Below are positions 6,888 to 12,990 of a stretch of 12,990 nucleotides of DNA, one piece after another. The DNA comes from Alphaproteobacteria bacterium (GTDB taxonomy: Bacteria > Pseudomonadota > Alphaproteobacteria > Rickettsiales > UBA998), in contig JAKFYP010000125.1 in NCBI GenBank assembly GCA_021730835.1, positions 1 to 12,990 of the forward strand, given 5' to 3'. Position numbers and translations under genes: made by a program. The notes beneath the pieces are model-generated. The model searched no databases. It was not told the DNA's origin and saw only the letters and a program-made list of their open reading frames with translations. The first letter of the stretch is position 1. Each line of letters starts with the position of its first letter.

Positions 6888-6911
6888 TTAATTTCTTCCG
6901 AAATTAATTTT
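6888..6911 (+). terminator. Weak AT-rich terminator-like hairpin after tRNA-Tyr
   Basis: TTAATTTC and GAAATTAA pair over eight bases around the loop TTCC (6896-6899), and TTTT follows at once. The stem is AT-rich and so only moderately stable. Its position three bases after the tRNA CCA supports a role in ending the tRNA transcript. Confidence 0.4.
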
Positions 6912-6952
6912 ATCACGATAAAAATTTAACTTTGGGCGGTCTTGCCTTTTTC

Positions 6953-7252
6953 TCAGGAAAAGTAATTCAAAATATCCATACGGCCATGCGGAATGCCGAG
7001 GATATGGATTTCTGATTTCTCAATTTTGTAAAACAGAACATGTTTTTCAATCACGATACTACGGTATCCTGTTCTCACATCGTTACGTTCGCGGCCGATT
7101 TCAGGACTATTAAGCAAACTATAAAAAGCGGCTTCTATCTTGCCTAAATATATATCTGCTTGATTAGCTCCCCAGCCTTGAAGAGTATAGGTACGGATTT
7201 CTTTTAAATCCCGCTGCGCTTGTGGGGAGACAACAATTTGATATTGAGACAT
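6953..7252 (-). CDS. parE: ParE/RelE-family toxin
   Basis: A 99-residue protein with the ParE family layout: QRDLKEIRTYTLQGWG at the N-terminal helices, the LLNSPEIGRERNDVRTGYRS segment in the middle, and the end HVLFYKIEKSEIHILGIPHGRMD. ParE toxins act on DNA gyrase and block replication, whereas related RelE-type toxins cut mRNA on ribosomes. The ParE ending and the ParD-type partner favour gyrase, but this is inferred from family. The start codon shares one base with the antitoxin stop (TAATG), so translation is probably coupled. The gene is clearly more AT-rich than its neighbours, a sign of transfer. No frame damage is seen, so it appears intact. Confidence 0.92.
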   Translation of the reverse strand: MSQYQIVVSPQAQRDLKEIRTYTLQGWGANQADIYLGKIEAAFYSLLNSPEIGRERNDVRTGYRSIVIEKHVLFYKIEKSEIHILGIPHGRMDILNYFS

Positions 7253-7509
7253 TATGAGCGAATACCATCAAAGAAAGTGGAAACGTCCTCTTTGTTTTTC
7301 AGGGTAGAACCTTGGCCGTTTGCAATCTCATTCTCGCCAGTATGCAAATGCATACGCAAACGATCTAATTTCATCTGCATGACGATGTCTTGATTCATCT
7401 CCATAAAACGCAAGGCTTCACGTATAACCTCACTGGCATTATTATATAAGCCAGATTCGACTTTGTTTTTGATAATGCCTTCTAATTCTGGTGTTAAAGA
7501 TACATGCAT
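7252..7509 (-). CDS. parD: ParD-family antitoxin, ribbon-helix-helix DNA-binding protein
   Basis: An 85-residue protein. The first 45 residues match the CopG/ParD ribbon-helix-helix fold: the strand MHVSLTPELE, a helix with NKVESGLYNNASEVIREALRFME. The C-terminal half, more acidic and polar, would wrap around and neutralise the ParE toxin. ParD proteins also bind their own promoter and repress the operon together with the toxin. A GAGGT ribosome-binding site lies upstream and a strong promoter with palindromic boxes lies at 7538-7566. The antitoxin-first order with a one-base overlap to parE is standard for this family. The AT-rich composition matches parE and differs from the surrounding genes. 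Confidence 0.92.
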   Translation of the reverse strand: MHVSLTPELEGIIKNKVESGLYNNASEVIREALRFMEMNQDIVMQMKLDRLRMHLHTGENEIANGQGSTLKNKEDVSTFFDGIRS

Positions 7510-7537
7510 CGCATATTACCTCATAATTGATCTTTTT

Positions 7538-7566
7538 ATTGTACAAATATTATCAATCTTTGTAAA
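7538..7566 (-). promoter_or_regulatory. parDE promoter with likely autoregulatory operator
   Basis: On the minus strand TTTACA (7566-7561) and TACAAT (7543-7538) are spaced by exactly 17 bases. The -10 box overlaps the palindrome TTGTACAA (7539-7546), and the -35 box overlaps the similar TTTGTAAA (7559-7566). The two boxes are 20 bases apart start to start, about two helical turns, a layout suited to cooperative binding by ParD dimers. Confidence 0.6.
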
Positions 7567-7576
7567 TATATCCTTC

Positions 7577-7605
7577 TTGAAAAGCTGTTCCCATCGCTCT
7601 AATAT
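7577..7605 (+). promoter_or_regulatory. Promoter for ilvC
   Basis: TTGAAA (7577-7582) and TAATAT (7600-7605) are 17 bases apart. Transcription would begin near 7612 and give a leader of about 64 bases before the ilvC ATG. The promoter lies in the AT-rich insert side, back-to-back with the parDE promoter and 10 bases from it. Confidence 0.6.
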
Positions 7606-7616
7606 TCGGAATAGTT

Positions 7617-7646
7617 GGTTCGACACCTCACCCGAAAGCTCCACCA
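7617..7646 (+). repeat. Degenerate copy of the tRNA-Tyr 3' end (possible attachment-site remnant)
   Basis: This stretch shares GGTTCGA, CCT, CCC and CTCCACCA in the same order with the tRNA-Tyr 3' end at 6861-6885. That is 21 of the 25 tRNA bases, with five extra bases (GAAAG) here. It lies in direct orientation, about 730 bases downstream, and closes the AT-rich parDE segment. It could mark the far end of an element once integrated into tRNA-Tyr. No integrase gene is visible, and chance similarity is not excluded. Confidence 0.4.
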
Positions 7647-7657
7647 CAGCTTGCGGG
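7631..7657 (+). promoter_or_regulatory. Hairpin in the ilvC leader
   Basis: CCCGAAAGCT (7631-7640) pairs with AGCTTGCGGG (7648-7657) with one A-G mismatch around the loop CCACCAC. It ends seven bases before the AGGAG ribosome-binding site of ilvC. No T-run follows, so it is not a terminator. A role in translation control or mRNA stability is possible. I do not recognise it as a known riboswitch class. Confidence 0.45.
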
Positions 7658-7675
7658 CGAACACAGGAGAAAGCA

Positions 7676-8695
7676 ATGCACGTATATTACGATCAGGATG
7701 CCGATGTCGGCTTAATCAAGGGCAAAAAAGTAGCCATTATCGGATTTGGCAGTCAGGGCCATGCCCATGCGCTGAACCTCAAGGATAGCGGCGTCAAAAA
7801 TATCCGTATCGGGCTGCGTTTCGGTTCATCGAGTATAGATAAAGCGAAAAAAGCCGGGTTTGAGGTCGCCACGCCGGAAGAGGCCGCCAAATGGGCCGAC
7901 GTGGTGATGGTGCTGGTTCCCGATGAATTACAGGCGGAGTTGTATCTCAATGAGTTGAAAGATAACATGCAGCAGGGAGCGGCGCTGGCCTTCGCGCATG
8001 GCTTCAACATTCATTTCAGGCTGATCGAGCCACGCGAAGACCTCGACGTGTTCATGATCGCTCCCAAAGGCCCCGGCCACACGGTGCGCGGCGAATACCA
8101 GAAGGGTGGCGGCGTACCGTGTCTGGTGGCCATTGAGCGTGATGCCTCCGGCAATGCGCTGGATATCGCGTTGTCTTACGCTTCGGCGATTGGCGGCGGG
8201 CGCTCGGGCATCATTGAGACCAGCTTCCGTGAGGAATGCGAAACCGATCTGTTTGGCGAGCAGGCGGTGTTATGCGGCGGGATAACGCATCTGATCATGG
8301 CCGGATTCGAGACGCTGGTTGAAGCGGGTTATGCGCCGGAGATGGCCTATTTCGAGTGCCTGCATGAGACCAAGCTGATCGTTGACCTGATTTACGAAGG
8401 CGGACTGGCCAATATGCGCTATTCTATCTCCAACACGGCGGAATACGGCGATTATGTTACCGGGCCGCGCATCGTTAATCGCAACACCAAGCGCGAAATG
8501 AAAAAAGTGCTGGAGGATATTCAGTCGGGCCGCTTCGCCCGCGACTGGATGCTGGAGAACAAAGCCGGACAACCCTCTTTCAAGGCGACGCGCCGCCGTC
8601 AGGCCGAGCATCCGATTGAAGAAATCGGCAAAAAGCTGCGTGGTATGATGCCGTGGATCAGCAAGAATAAGCTGGTCGATAAGGCGCGGAACTAG
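7676..8695 (+). CDS. ilvC: Ketol-acid reductoisomerase (class I, NADP-dependent type)
   Basis: IlvC converts acetolactate and acetohydroxybutyrate to dihydroxy acids by Mg-dependent methyl or ethyl shift and NADPH reduction, in valine, leucine and isoleucine synthesis. At 339 residues it has the class I length. The Rossmann motif GFGSQGHAHALNL is at 23-35, and the cofactor loop LRFGSSSID follows at 47-55. The catalytic domain has IAPKGPGHTVR (128-138), ETDLFGEQ (189-196, metal-binding Asp and Glu), YFECLHE (225-231) and SISNTAEYG (250-258). ATG 7676 has AGGAGA five bases upstream. The frame stays open upstream to 7463, but that extension runs antisense over parD. The gene stands alone, with its own promoter and leader hairpin, and ends four bases from hemF. 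Confidence 0.97.
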   Translation: MHVYYDQDADVGLIKGKKVAIIGFGSQGHAHALNLKDSGVKNIRIGLRFGSSSIDKAKKAGFEVATPEEAAKWADVVMVLVPDELQAELYLNELKDNMQQGAALAFAHGFNIHFRLIEPREDLDVFMIAPKGPGHTVRGEYQKGGGVPCLVAIERDASGNALDIALSYASAIGGGRSGIIETSFREECETDLFGEQAVLCGGITHLIMAGFETLVEAGYAPEMAYFECLHETKLIVDLIYEGGLANMRYSISNTAEYGDYVTGPRIVNRNTKREMKKVLEDIQSGRFARDWMLENKAGQPSFKATRRRQAEHPIEEIGKKLRGMMPWISKNKLVDKARN

Positions 8696-8699
8696 GCGC

Positions 8700-9659
8700 T
8701 TACGGCCACACCGCTTCGGGCGGCATGGACATCAGGATGGCTTCCGGGTTGCCGCCGGTCATCAGGCCGAAGCGCGTGCCCCGGTCATAGAGCAAGTTGA
8801 ACTCAACGTAGCGGGCGCGTTTTAACCGCTGTGCCTGCCGGTCTTCCTCGCTCCACGGAGTCTGCATGGTCTGGCGCACCAACTCGGGATAGATTTCAAG
8901 GAATGTTTTGCCGACATCCTGCGTAAAGGCGAAATCGGCCTCCCAGTCTTCGCTGACGAGATAGTCGTAGAAAATCCCTCCGGCGCCGCGTGCTTCGCCC
9001 CGGTGCTTGATAAAGAAATACTCATCGCACCATTTCTTATATTTATCATAATCGCCCGGCGTATGGCGTCCGCAGGTGGCCCGGAACGCCCCGTGAAACT
9101 GGCTTTCGATCTCCTTGTTTTCAAAAACCGGCGTCAGGTCGGCCCCGCCGCCGAACCATGATTTATAGGATGGCTCACCCGGCGGCTCCTGAAATACGCT
9201 GTTTCGCTCGGCGACGACAGGCCGGTCGCCGGTGGCGATGAACCGGGTATTCATATGCACGGCGGGCACATGCGGATTGGCCATATGGGCAACCAGCGAA
9301 ATCCCCGTGGCGAAAAAGCAGGGCATTTTCTCACCACCGGGCATTTCCCGCCGGAATTGTTCGGAGAACGTACCCCAGACACCGGAGATATTCACGCCGA
9401 CTTTCTCAAAGGCGAGGCCGCGCATCAGCGACATTTCCCCGCCGCCGCCTTCCTCGCGCTGCCAGTGGGTGCGCTTAAATCTCCCCGGCTTGCCGTTGTA
9501 GAGGCCGATAGCGGCGGCTTCCTCTTCCAGCTGTTCAAAGGCATCGCAAATATCGTCGCGCAGCATGCGAAACCAGAAGGACGAGGTTTCCCGGCGGCGG
9601 GTTAGCTCGGCTGGGGTGAGAACAGGTGTGGTTTCCTGTGGTTTTGGGAGGGCGGACAT
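8700..9659 (-). CDS. hemF: Oxygen-dependent coproporphyrinogen III oxidase
   Basis: HemF uses oxygen to decarboxylate two propionates of coproporphyrinogen III to vinyl groups, giving protoporphyrinogen IX for haem synthesis. The 319-residue protein has the family signatures: VGVNISGVWGTF, HMNTRFI, SWFGGGADLTP, YKKWCDEYFFIKHRGEARG with GGIFYDYL, and near the end RYVEFNLLYDRGTRFGL followed by GGNPEAILMSMPP. Length is normal. A GGAAAG-type site lies upstream of ATG 9659, at a somewhat long distance. The presence of this enzyme points to an organism that makes haem aerobically, consistent with the bc1 operon further right. It is convergent with ilvC, four bases apart, and divergent from the membrane-protein gene at 9722. 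Confidence 0.97.
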   Translation of the reverse strand: MSALPKPQETTPVLTPAELTRRRETSSFWFRMLRDDICDAFEQLEEEAAAIGLYNGKPGRFKRTHWQREEGGGGEMSLMRGLAFEKVGVNISGVWGTFSEQFRREMPGGEKMPCFFATGISLVAHMANPHVPAVHMNTRFIATGDRPVVAERNSVFQEPPGEPSYKSWFGGGADLTPVFENKEIESQFHGAFRATCGRHTPGDYDKYKKWCDEYFFIKHRGEARGAGGIFYDYLVSEDWEADFAFTQDVGKTFLEIYPELVRQTMQTPWSEEDRQAQRLKRARYVEFNLLYDRGTRFGLMTGGNPEAILMSMPPEAVWP

Positions 9660-9721
9660 CGTTTACACTTTCCTTACGCGAATGTGCTACTCTGGCATGA
9701 AACACCGGGTGGTTCAACCGC

Positions 9722-10315
9722 ATGATCCTTGATAAACATCAATCTCACGCTGGAAAACATCAAAACAGGCCTTTTATCGGGTGTAAAGGGCAGTGGATCG
9801 GCGTGCGTATTATCGAATTGCAGCGTCAAATTGTCTTTTGCAATACATTTTTATACTATTTCCTTGGTGTTCTGTTCTATGCCGGGTTGCTGGGTTGTGT
9901 TGTTTCTCTGGCCACCATAGTAAATATGCAAAAATTTGATAATTCCCGAGGGTTATATGTTATCTGGTCGGCGGCTATGCTTTTTAGCGCGATTGGCTGG
10001 CTGGCGGGTGGAAAATATCTGCTGGAATGGTTGTTTGCGCAGCCGAAAGCCGTATTATCGCGCCACGAGAAGAAACTGGAGATGTTCCGGGGGAAAACGC
10101 TCATCCGAACATTGTACGGCAGAGAGATAAAATCTGCGGATATTCTGGAGACAACGTTCAACAGCGATGGTGACAAGATTCCTAATTACACGGTGATGTT
10201 GCGCCTTGCCCCGGATGAAATCCGCCTGCTGACGACGGATAAAAAAATGCAGGCGGAACAGGCGCTGGAGCATGTGCGTGCGCTGATGCCACGGCGTGAG
10301 CCTTACCCCGAATAG
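9722..10315 (+). CDS. Unknown two-helix inner-membrane protein
   Basis: A 197-residue protein that I cannot assign. After about 35 polar residues come two strongly hydrophobic segments, about 37-68 (VFCNTFLYYFLGVLFYAGLL) and 77-106, the second preceded by a short polar turn. The remaining 90 residues are hydrophilic with many Lys, Arg and Glu and should be cytoplasmic. They alternate short strands and end in a helix (AEQALEHVRALM), an arrangement that recalls the PH-like cytoplasmic domains of small bacterial membrane proteins, though this is a weak inference. A GGGTGG site precedes ATG 9722. A TGCTACTCT extended -10 box lies at 9685-9693. An in-frame GTG start 28 codons further in would also keep both helices. 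The gene overlaps the end of trmL by 13 bases. Confidence 0.72.
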   Translation: MILDKHQSHAGKHQNRPFIGCKGQWIGVRIIELQRQIVFCNTFLYYFLGVLFYAGLLGCVVSLATIVNMQKFDNSRGLYVIWSAAMLFSAIGWLAGGKYLLEWLFAQPKAVLSRHEKKLEMFRGKTLIRTLYGREIKSADILETTFNSDGDKIPNYTVMLRLAPDEIRLLTTDKKMQAEQALEHVRALMPRREPYPE

Positions 10316-10773
10316 CAATCCCGTTGCCGCAGCGCCTCATAAAGCACGATTCCGGCGCTGACGCTCAGGTTAAGCGAGCGCATACCAGGCTGCATCGAAA
10401 TAGAGACGCGCAGATCGGCCATGCGATGGATGAAATCAGGCGCACCGGCGCTTTCCTGACCGAACAGCAACCAGTCATCCGGCTTCAGCCTGCTCGTGTG
10501 CAGGGGAGCGCTGCCCTGCGTGGTAAGCAGCACCAGTCTGCCTTCTCTGCGCTGTTTTAAAAACGCATCCCACGAGGCATGCAGGATATAGGGCTGGTAT
10601 TCCCCGTAATCAAGCGCGCCCTGACGGATACGCCTGTCATCGAGCGGAAAACCGCATGGCCCGATGAGGTGCAACTCCCCGCCGAGGCAGGCGCTGCTAC
10701 GGAGCACGCCGCCAAAATTATGCGGGTAGTCCGGCTGGTAGAGAACGAGGCGCGGCTTGTGTGGCATGCACAT
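10303..10773 (-). CDS. trmL: tRNA (cytidine(34)-2'-O)-methyltransferase TrmL
   Basis: TrmL methylates the ribose of the wobble base C34 or cmnm5U34 in certain leucine tRNAs, using S-adenosylmethionine. The 156-residue single-domain SPOUT protein has LVLYQPDYPHNFGGVLRSSACLG at its N-terminus (family form NxGxxxR), HLIGPCGFPLDDRRIRQGALDY, HASWDAFL, LLFGQESAGAPDF and MQPGMRSLNLSVSAGIVLYEAL, all in the order expected. Size is typical of minimal TrmL. A GTG one codon upstream (10776) and an ATG at 10767 are alternative starts. The gene is divergent from petA, and the same neighbourhood of trmL next to the bc1 operon and hemF is familiar from other alphaproteobacteria. It overlaps the unknown membrane-protein gene by 13 bases at the 3' end. 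Confidence 0.93.
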   Translation of the reverse strand: MCMPHKPRLVLYQPDYPHNFGGVLRSSACLGGELHLIGPCGFPLDDRRIRQGALDYGEYQPYILHASWDAFLKQRREGRLVLLTTQGSAPLHTSRLKPDDWLLFGQESAGAPDFIHRMADLRVSISMQPGMRSLNLSVSAGIVLYEALRQRDCYSG

Positions 10774-10796
10774 CACTTAGCGGGAATCAATACGCA

Positions 10797-10828
10797 TGAC
10801 AATCCTGTCAAACGCGAGATTCTTGACT
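10797..10828 (+). promoter_or_regulatory. Inverted repeat and possible -35 box upstream of petA
   Basis: TGACA-ATCC-TGTCA (10797-10810) is a perfect 5-base inverted repeat with a 4-base spacer, placed between the divergent trmL and petA starts. The geometry resembles FNR/CRP-family sites, though the half-sites differ from the TTGAT type. TTGACT at 10823-10828 is a good -35 match, but a -10 box is unclear: TCATGT at 17 bases or TAGTAA at 22. Confidence 0.3.
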
Positions 10829-10892
10829 TGCCCTGCCCATACGCCTCATGTAGTAAAAGCGAAAATCACGATTCTGCCATGAGCCTTTACCG

Positions 10893-11414
10893 ATGACCGA
10901 TGAACATGATCCGAACCGCCGGGATTTTATTGTCCTGACCGCGCAGGCGATGGGTGCGGTAGGGGCGGCGGCGCTTGCATGGCCGTTTATTGACAGCATG
11001 AATCCCTCGAAGGACGTGTTGGCGCTGGCCTCGGTCGAGCAGGATTTGTCGCATGTCCAGCCGGGGCAGGAGATCAAGGTGATGTGGCGGGGCAAGCCGG
11101 TTTTCATCCGCCATCGCACACCGGAGGATATTGAGAAAGCCCGGGAAGTGAAAGTAGAGGAATTGCGCGATCCGCAGAGCGATGCCGAGCGCGTTAAGGA
11201 AGGCCATGAGCAGTGGCTGGTGATGGTCGGGGTGTGCACGCATCTGGGCTGTGTGCCGCTGGGGGGGAATAAAGGCGAGTTCGGCGGCTGGTTCTGCCCT
11301 TGCCACGGTTCGCATTACGATACGGCGGGCCGTATTCGCAAAGGCCCCGCGCCGCGCAATCTGATGGTTCCGGAATACACTTTTCTTGAAGATAACCGCA
11401 TTAAAATCGGGTAA
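10893..11414 (+). CDS. petA: Ubiquinol-cytochrome c reductase Rieske iron-sulfur subunit
   Basis: The Rieske subunit of the cytochrome bc1 complex takes an electron from ubiquinol at the Qo site and passes it to cytochrome c1. The 173-residue protein starts with a twin-arginine-type signal anchor, NRRDFIVLTAQA followed by a hydrophobic helix to about residue 33, which stays as the membrane anchor. The cluster ligands are in CTHLGC (Cys115, His117) and CPCHGSH (Cys135, His138), with Cys120 and Cys137 placed for the stabilising disulfide. Length is normal. It is the first gene of petABC, with petB beginning 17 bases later. No clear ribosome-binding site precedes ATG 10893. A five-codon reading frame starting at 10879 ends across this ATG (ATGA), which might feed ribosomes to it. 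Confidence 0.97.
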   Translation: MTDEHDPNRRDFIVLTAQAMGAVGAAALAWPFIDSMNPSKDVLALASVEQDLSHVQPGQEIKVMWRGKPVFIRHRTPEDIEKAREVKVEELRDPQSDAERVKEGHEQWLVMVGVCTHLGCVPLGGNKGEFGGWFCPCHGSHYDTAGRIRKGPAPRNLMVPEYTFLEDNRIKIG

Positions 11415-11431
11415 CGGAGCAACAAAACGTC

Positions 11432-12691
11432 ATGGCCGCACCGCAACAACCGCAACAAAAAGGCATTATCGGCTGGCTGGACTACCGCCTGCCGATCTTC
11501 TCCGCCATGAAGCATACGCTGGTCGATTATCCCGCGCCGCGTAACCTGAATTACTGGTGGAGCTTCGGTTCAATCGCCGGAATGTGCCTGATGGCCCAGA
11601 TTATCACCGGTATCGTGCTGGTGATGCACTATACGCCGCATGTGGATATGGCATTCGACTCGGTTGAGCATATTATGCGCGATGTGAATTACGGCTGGCT
11701 GCTGCGCTATATGCACGCAACCGGCGCGTCAATGTTCTTCATCGCCGTCTATATCCATATTTTCCGGGGGCTGTATTACGGCTCCTATAAAGCCCCGCGA
11801 GAAGTGCTCTGGTGGCTGGGGATCGTGATCCTGATCCTGATGATGGCGACCGCTTTTATGGGGTATGTGTTGCCGTGGGGCCAGATGAGCTTCTGGGGCG
11901 CGACGGTGATTACCAACCTGTTTTCGGCCTTCCCGCTGGTCGGCGAGTCTATCGTAAGCTGGCTGTGGGGCGGGTTCTCGGTTGATAATCCGACGCTCAA
12001 CCGCTTTTTCTCCCTGCATTACCTGCTGCCGTTCGTCATTGTCGCTGCGGTGTTTTTGCACCTGATGGCGCTGCATCAGCATGGCTCTAGCAACCCGCTG
12101 GGTATTGACGCCAAAGGGCCGCAGGATAAAATCCCCTTTCATCCTTATTACACGGTCAAGGATTTCTTCGGCTTCGGCGTGTTCTTCATGCTGTTTGCCT
12201 ATTTTGTGTTCTTCCAGCCGAATTATCTGGGTCATCCCGATAATTATATCGAGGCCAATCCGCTGGTTACCCCGCCGCATATCGTTCCCGAATGGTATTT
12301 CCTGCCGTTTTATGCGATTTTGCGCGCCGTGCCGGATGTGGCGATACCCTTTACCAACGTCGTGCTGATTGAGGCCAAGCTGGCCGGTGTGCTTTCCATG
12401 TTCGGCTCGCTGATCGTACTGTTCTTCCTGCCCTGGCTGGATGGATCGAAAGTGCGTAGCGCCACGTTCCGTCCTTTATTCAAATGGTTCTTCTGGCTGT
12501 TTTTATGCTGCTGCATCGGTCTGGGTTACCTTGGCTCACGTCCGGCTGAGGGCACGTATATCATCTGGGCGCGGGTGCTGACCTTCTGGTATTTCTTCCA
12601 TTTCCTCGTCATCCTGCCTGTGCTGACCAAAATCGAAAAACCGTTGCCACTGCCAAAAAGTATCAGCAAGCCGGTACTGGAGCCGAAATAA
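11432..12691 (+). CDS. petB: Cytochrome b of the bc1 complex
   Basis: Cytochrome b is the membrane core of the bc1 complex. It carries haems bL and bH and the Qo and Qi quinone sites that drive proton translocation. The 419-residue protein is the full-length (unsplit) form, as in alphaproteobacteria and mitochondria. The four haem-ligand histidines are His95, His109, His196 and His210, each pair 14 residues apart. The Qo-site PEWY motif is at 286-289, in IVPEWYFLPFYAILRAVPD. PWGQMSFWGATVITNL (148-163) forms the cd region. About eight membrane helices are seen. The C-terminal tail is Pro/Lys-rich. Its stop TAA overlaps the petC ATG by one base. A CGGAG element lies somewhat far upstream of the start. 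Confidence 0.98.
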   Translation: MAAPQQPQQKGIIGWLDYRLPIFSAMKHTLVDYPAPRNLNYWWSFGSIAGMCLMAQIITGIVLVMHYTPHVDMAFDSVEHIMRDVNYGWLLRYMHATGASMFFIAVYIHIFRGLYYGSYKAPREVLWWLGIVILILMMATAFMGYVLPWGQMSFWGATVITNLFSAFPLVGESIVSWLWGGFSVDNPTLNRFFSLHYLLPFVIVAAVFLHLMALHQHGSSNPLGIDAKGPQDKIPFHPYYTVKDFFGFGVFFMLFAYFVFFQPNYLGHPDNYIEANPLVTPPHIVPEWYFLPFYAILRAVPDVAIPFTNVVLIEAKLAGVLSMFGSLIVLFFLPWLDGSKVRSATFRPLFKWFFWLFLCCCIGLGYLGSRPAEGTYIIWARVLTFWYFFHFLVILPVLTKIEKPLPLPKSISKPVLEPK

Positions 12692-12990
12692 TGACATGTG
12701 CCGTATCGTATACCCGTACCCTCCTGCTGGCTTCCGCCCTGTCATGCGCGATGGCCGGGGGTGTCATGGCCAGCGGCGGCGACACCAAAGAACCACGCCA
12801 GATGTACTGGGAGTTCGAGGGGCCGTTCGGTAAATTTGACCAGCCTTCGGCGCAGCGCGGCTTGCAGGTTTACCGCGAAGTATGCGCGGCTTGTCATGGC
12901 CTCAAGCGCGTGGCCTTCCGCTCGCTGGACGGCATCGGCTTTTCCGAGGGTGAAATCAAGGCGCTGGCGGCGGAATATACCATTGCCGAC
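12691..12990 (+). CDS. petC: Cytochrome c1 of the bc1 complex, N-terminal part
   Basis: Cytochrome c1 accepts electrons from the Rieske cluster and passes them to soluble cytochrome c. The 100 visible residues run to the window edge without a stop. A signal peptide is clear: MTCAVSYTRT, a hydrophobic core, and a likely cleavage after VMA near residue 27. The mature protein begins with acidic and aromatic residues and has YREVCAACHGLKRVAFRSL, in which CAACH (65-69) is the covalent haem-binding CxxCH. The typical W-E-F-E-G-P-F-G-x-F-D segment is seen just before. The axial Met and the C-terminal membrane anchor lie outside the window. The ATG overlaps the petB stop (TAATG), so translation is probably coupled. 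Confidence 0.96.
   Translation, partial: MTCAVSYTRTLLLASALSCAMAGGVMASGGDTKEPRQMYWEFEGPFGKFDQPSAQRGLQVYREVCAACHGLKRVAFRSLDGIGFSEGEIKALAAEYTIAD

Noticed and set aside
6886..7616. A complete mobile element such as an insertion sequence or prophage remnant with integrase
   Set aside because: No transposase, integrase or terminal inverted repeats are seen, only the toxin-antitoxin pair.
7617..7646. A complete second tRNA or tmRNA gene upstream of ilvC
   Set aside because: Only the 3' portion is similar. Five extra bases break the arm spacing, and no matching acceptor or anticodon arm is found upstream.
7463..7675. Upstream extension of the ilvC reading frame
   Set aside because: It runs antisense over the start of parD and its promoter, while ATG 7676 has a strong ribosome-binding site and begins at the family's normal N-terminus.
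11729..12280. Open frame of 183 codons on the minus strand opposite petB
   Set aside because: It lies wholly within the well-identified cytochrome b gene, and its product is charged low-complexity sequence typical of antisense translation.
1..12990. CRISPR array or other regularly spaced repeats
   Set aside because: I found no repeated units of 20-40 bases with regular spacers on either strand.

Overview
The window looks like a chromosomal segment of an alphaproteobacterium with a fairly high GC content. The main reasons are the fbc/petABC-type cytochrome bc1 operon (Rieske protein, full-length cytochrome b, cytochrome c1) placed next to trmL and aerobic hemF, the class I ketol-acid reductoisomerase, and short overlapping genes with several convergent pairs. 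I cannot name the genus. A Rhodospirillales- or Micavibrio-like lineage is a guess only.

Layout, left to right. (1) Positions 1-516 (minus) hold the N-terminal part of a TPR protein whose last visible residues resemble SPINDLY/OGT-like glycosyltransferases. It is cut by the window edge. (2) Positions 704-3284 (plus) hold a two-gene unit: a 700-residue protein with a degenerate protein-kinase fold (pseudokinase) and a C-terminal membrane anchor, then a small multi-pass membrane protein whose ribosome-binding site overlaps the first gene's stop. (3) thiE (minus) overlaps the end of that unit. (4) An orphan Gly/Val-rich beta-type protein (4088-5020, plus) faces a secreted putative outer-membrane barrel protein (5029-5754, minus), which lies downstream of the rRNA methyltransferase gene rlmB. 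(5) A tRNA-Tyr gene is followed by a visibly AT-rich insert carrying a ParDE toxin-antitoxin pair. (6) ilvC follows, with a good promoter and a hairpin in its short leader. (7) hemF, an unknown two-helix membrane protein, trmL, and then petA-petB-petC, with petC cut by the right edge, complete the window.

Housekeeping roles are thiamine (thiE), branched-chain amino acids (ilvC), haem (hemF), rRNA and tRNA 2'-O-methylation (rlmB, trmL), and respiration (petABC). Haem made through HemF is needed by the cytochromes of the nearby bc1 operon. The less familiar content is the pseudokinase/membrane-protein pair, the two orphan envelope-type genes, the unknown membrane protein at 9722-10315, and the parDE insert. 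That insert lies between the 3' end of tRNA-Tyr and a degenerate copy of the same 3' end just upstream of ilvC, which suggests an old integration event. Several convergent gene pairs overlap or nearly touch, leaving no room for ordinary terminators between them.
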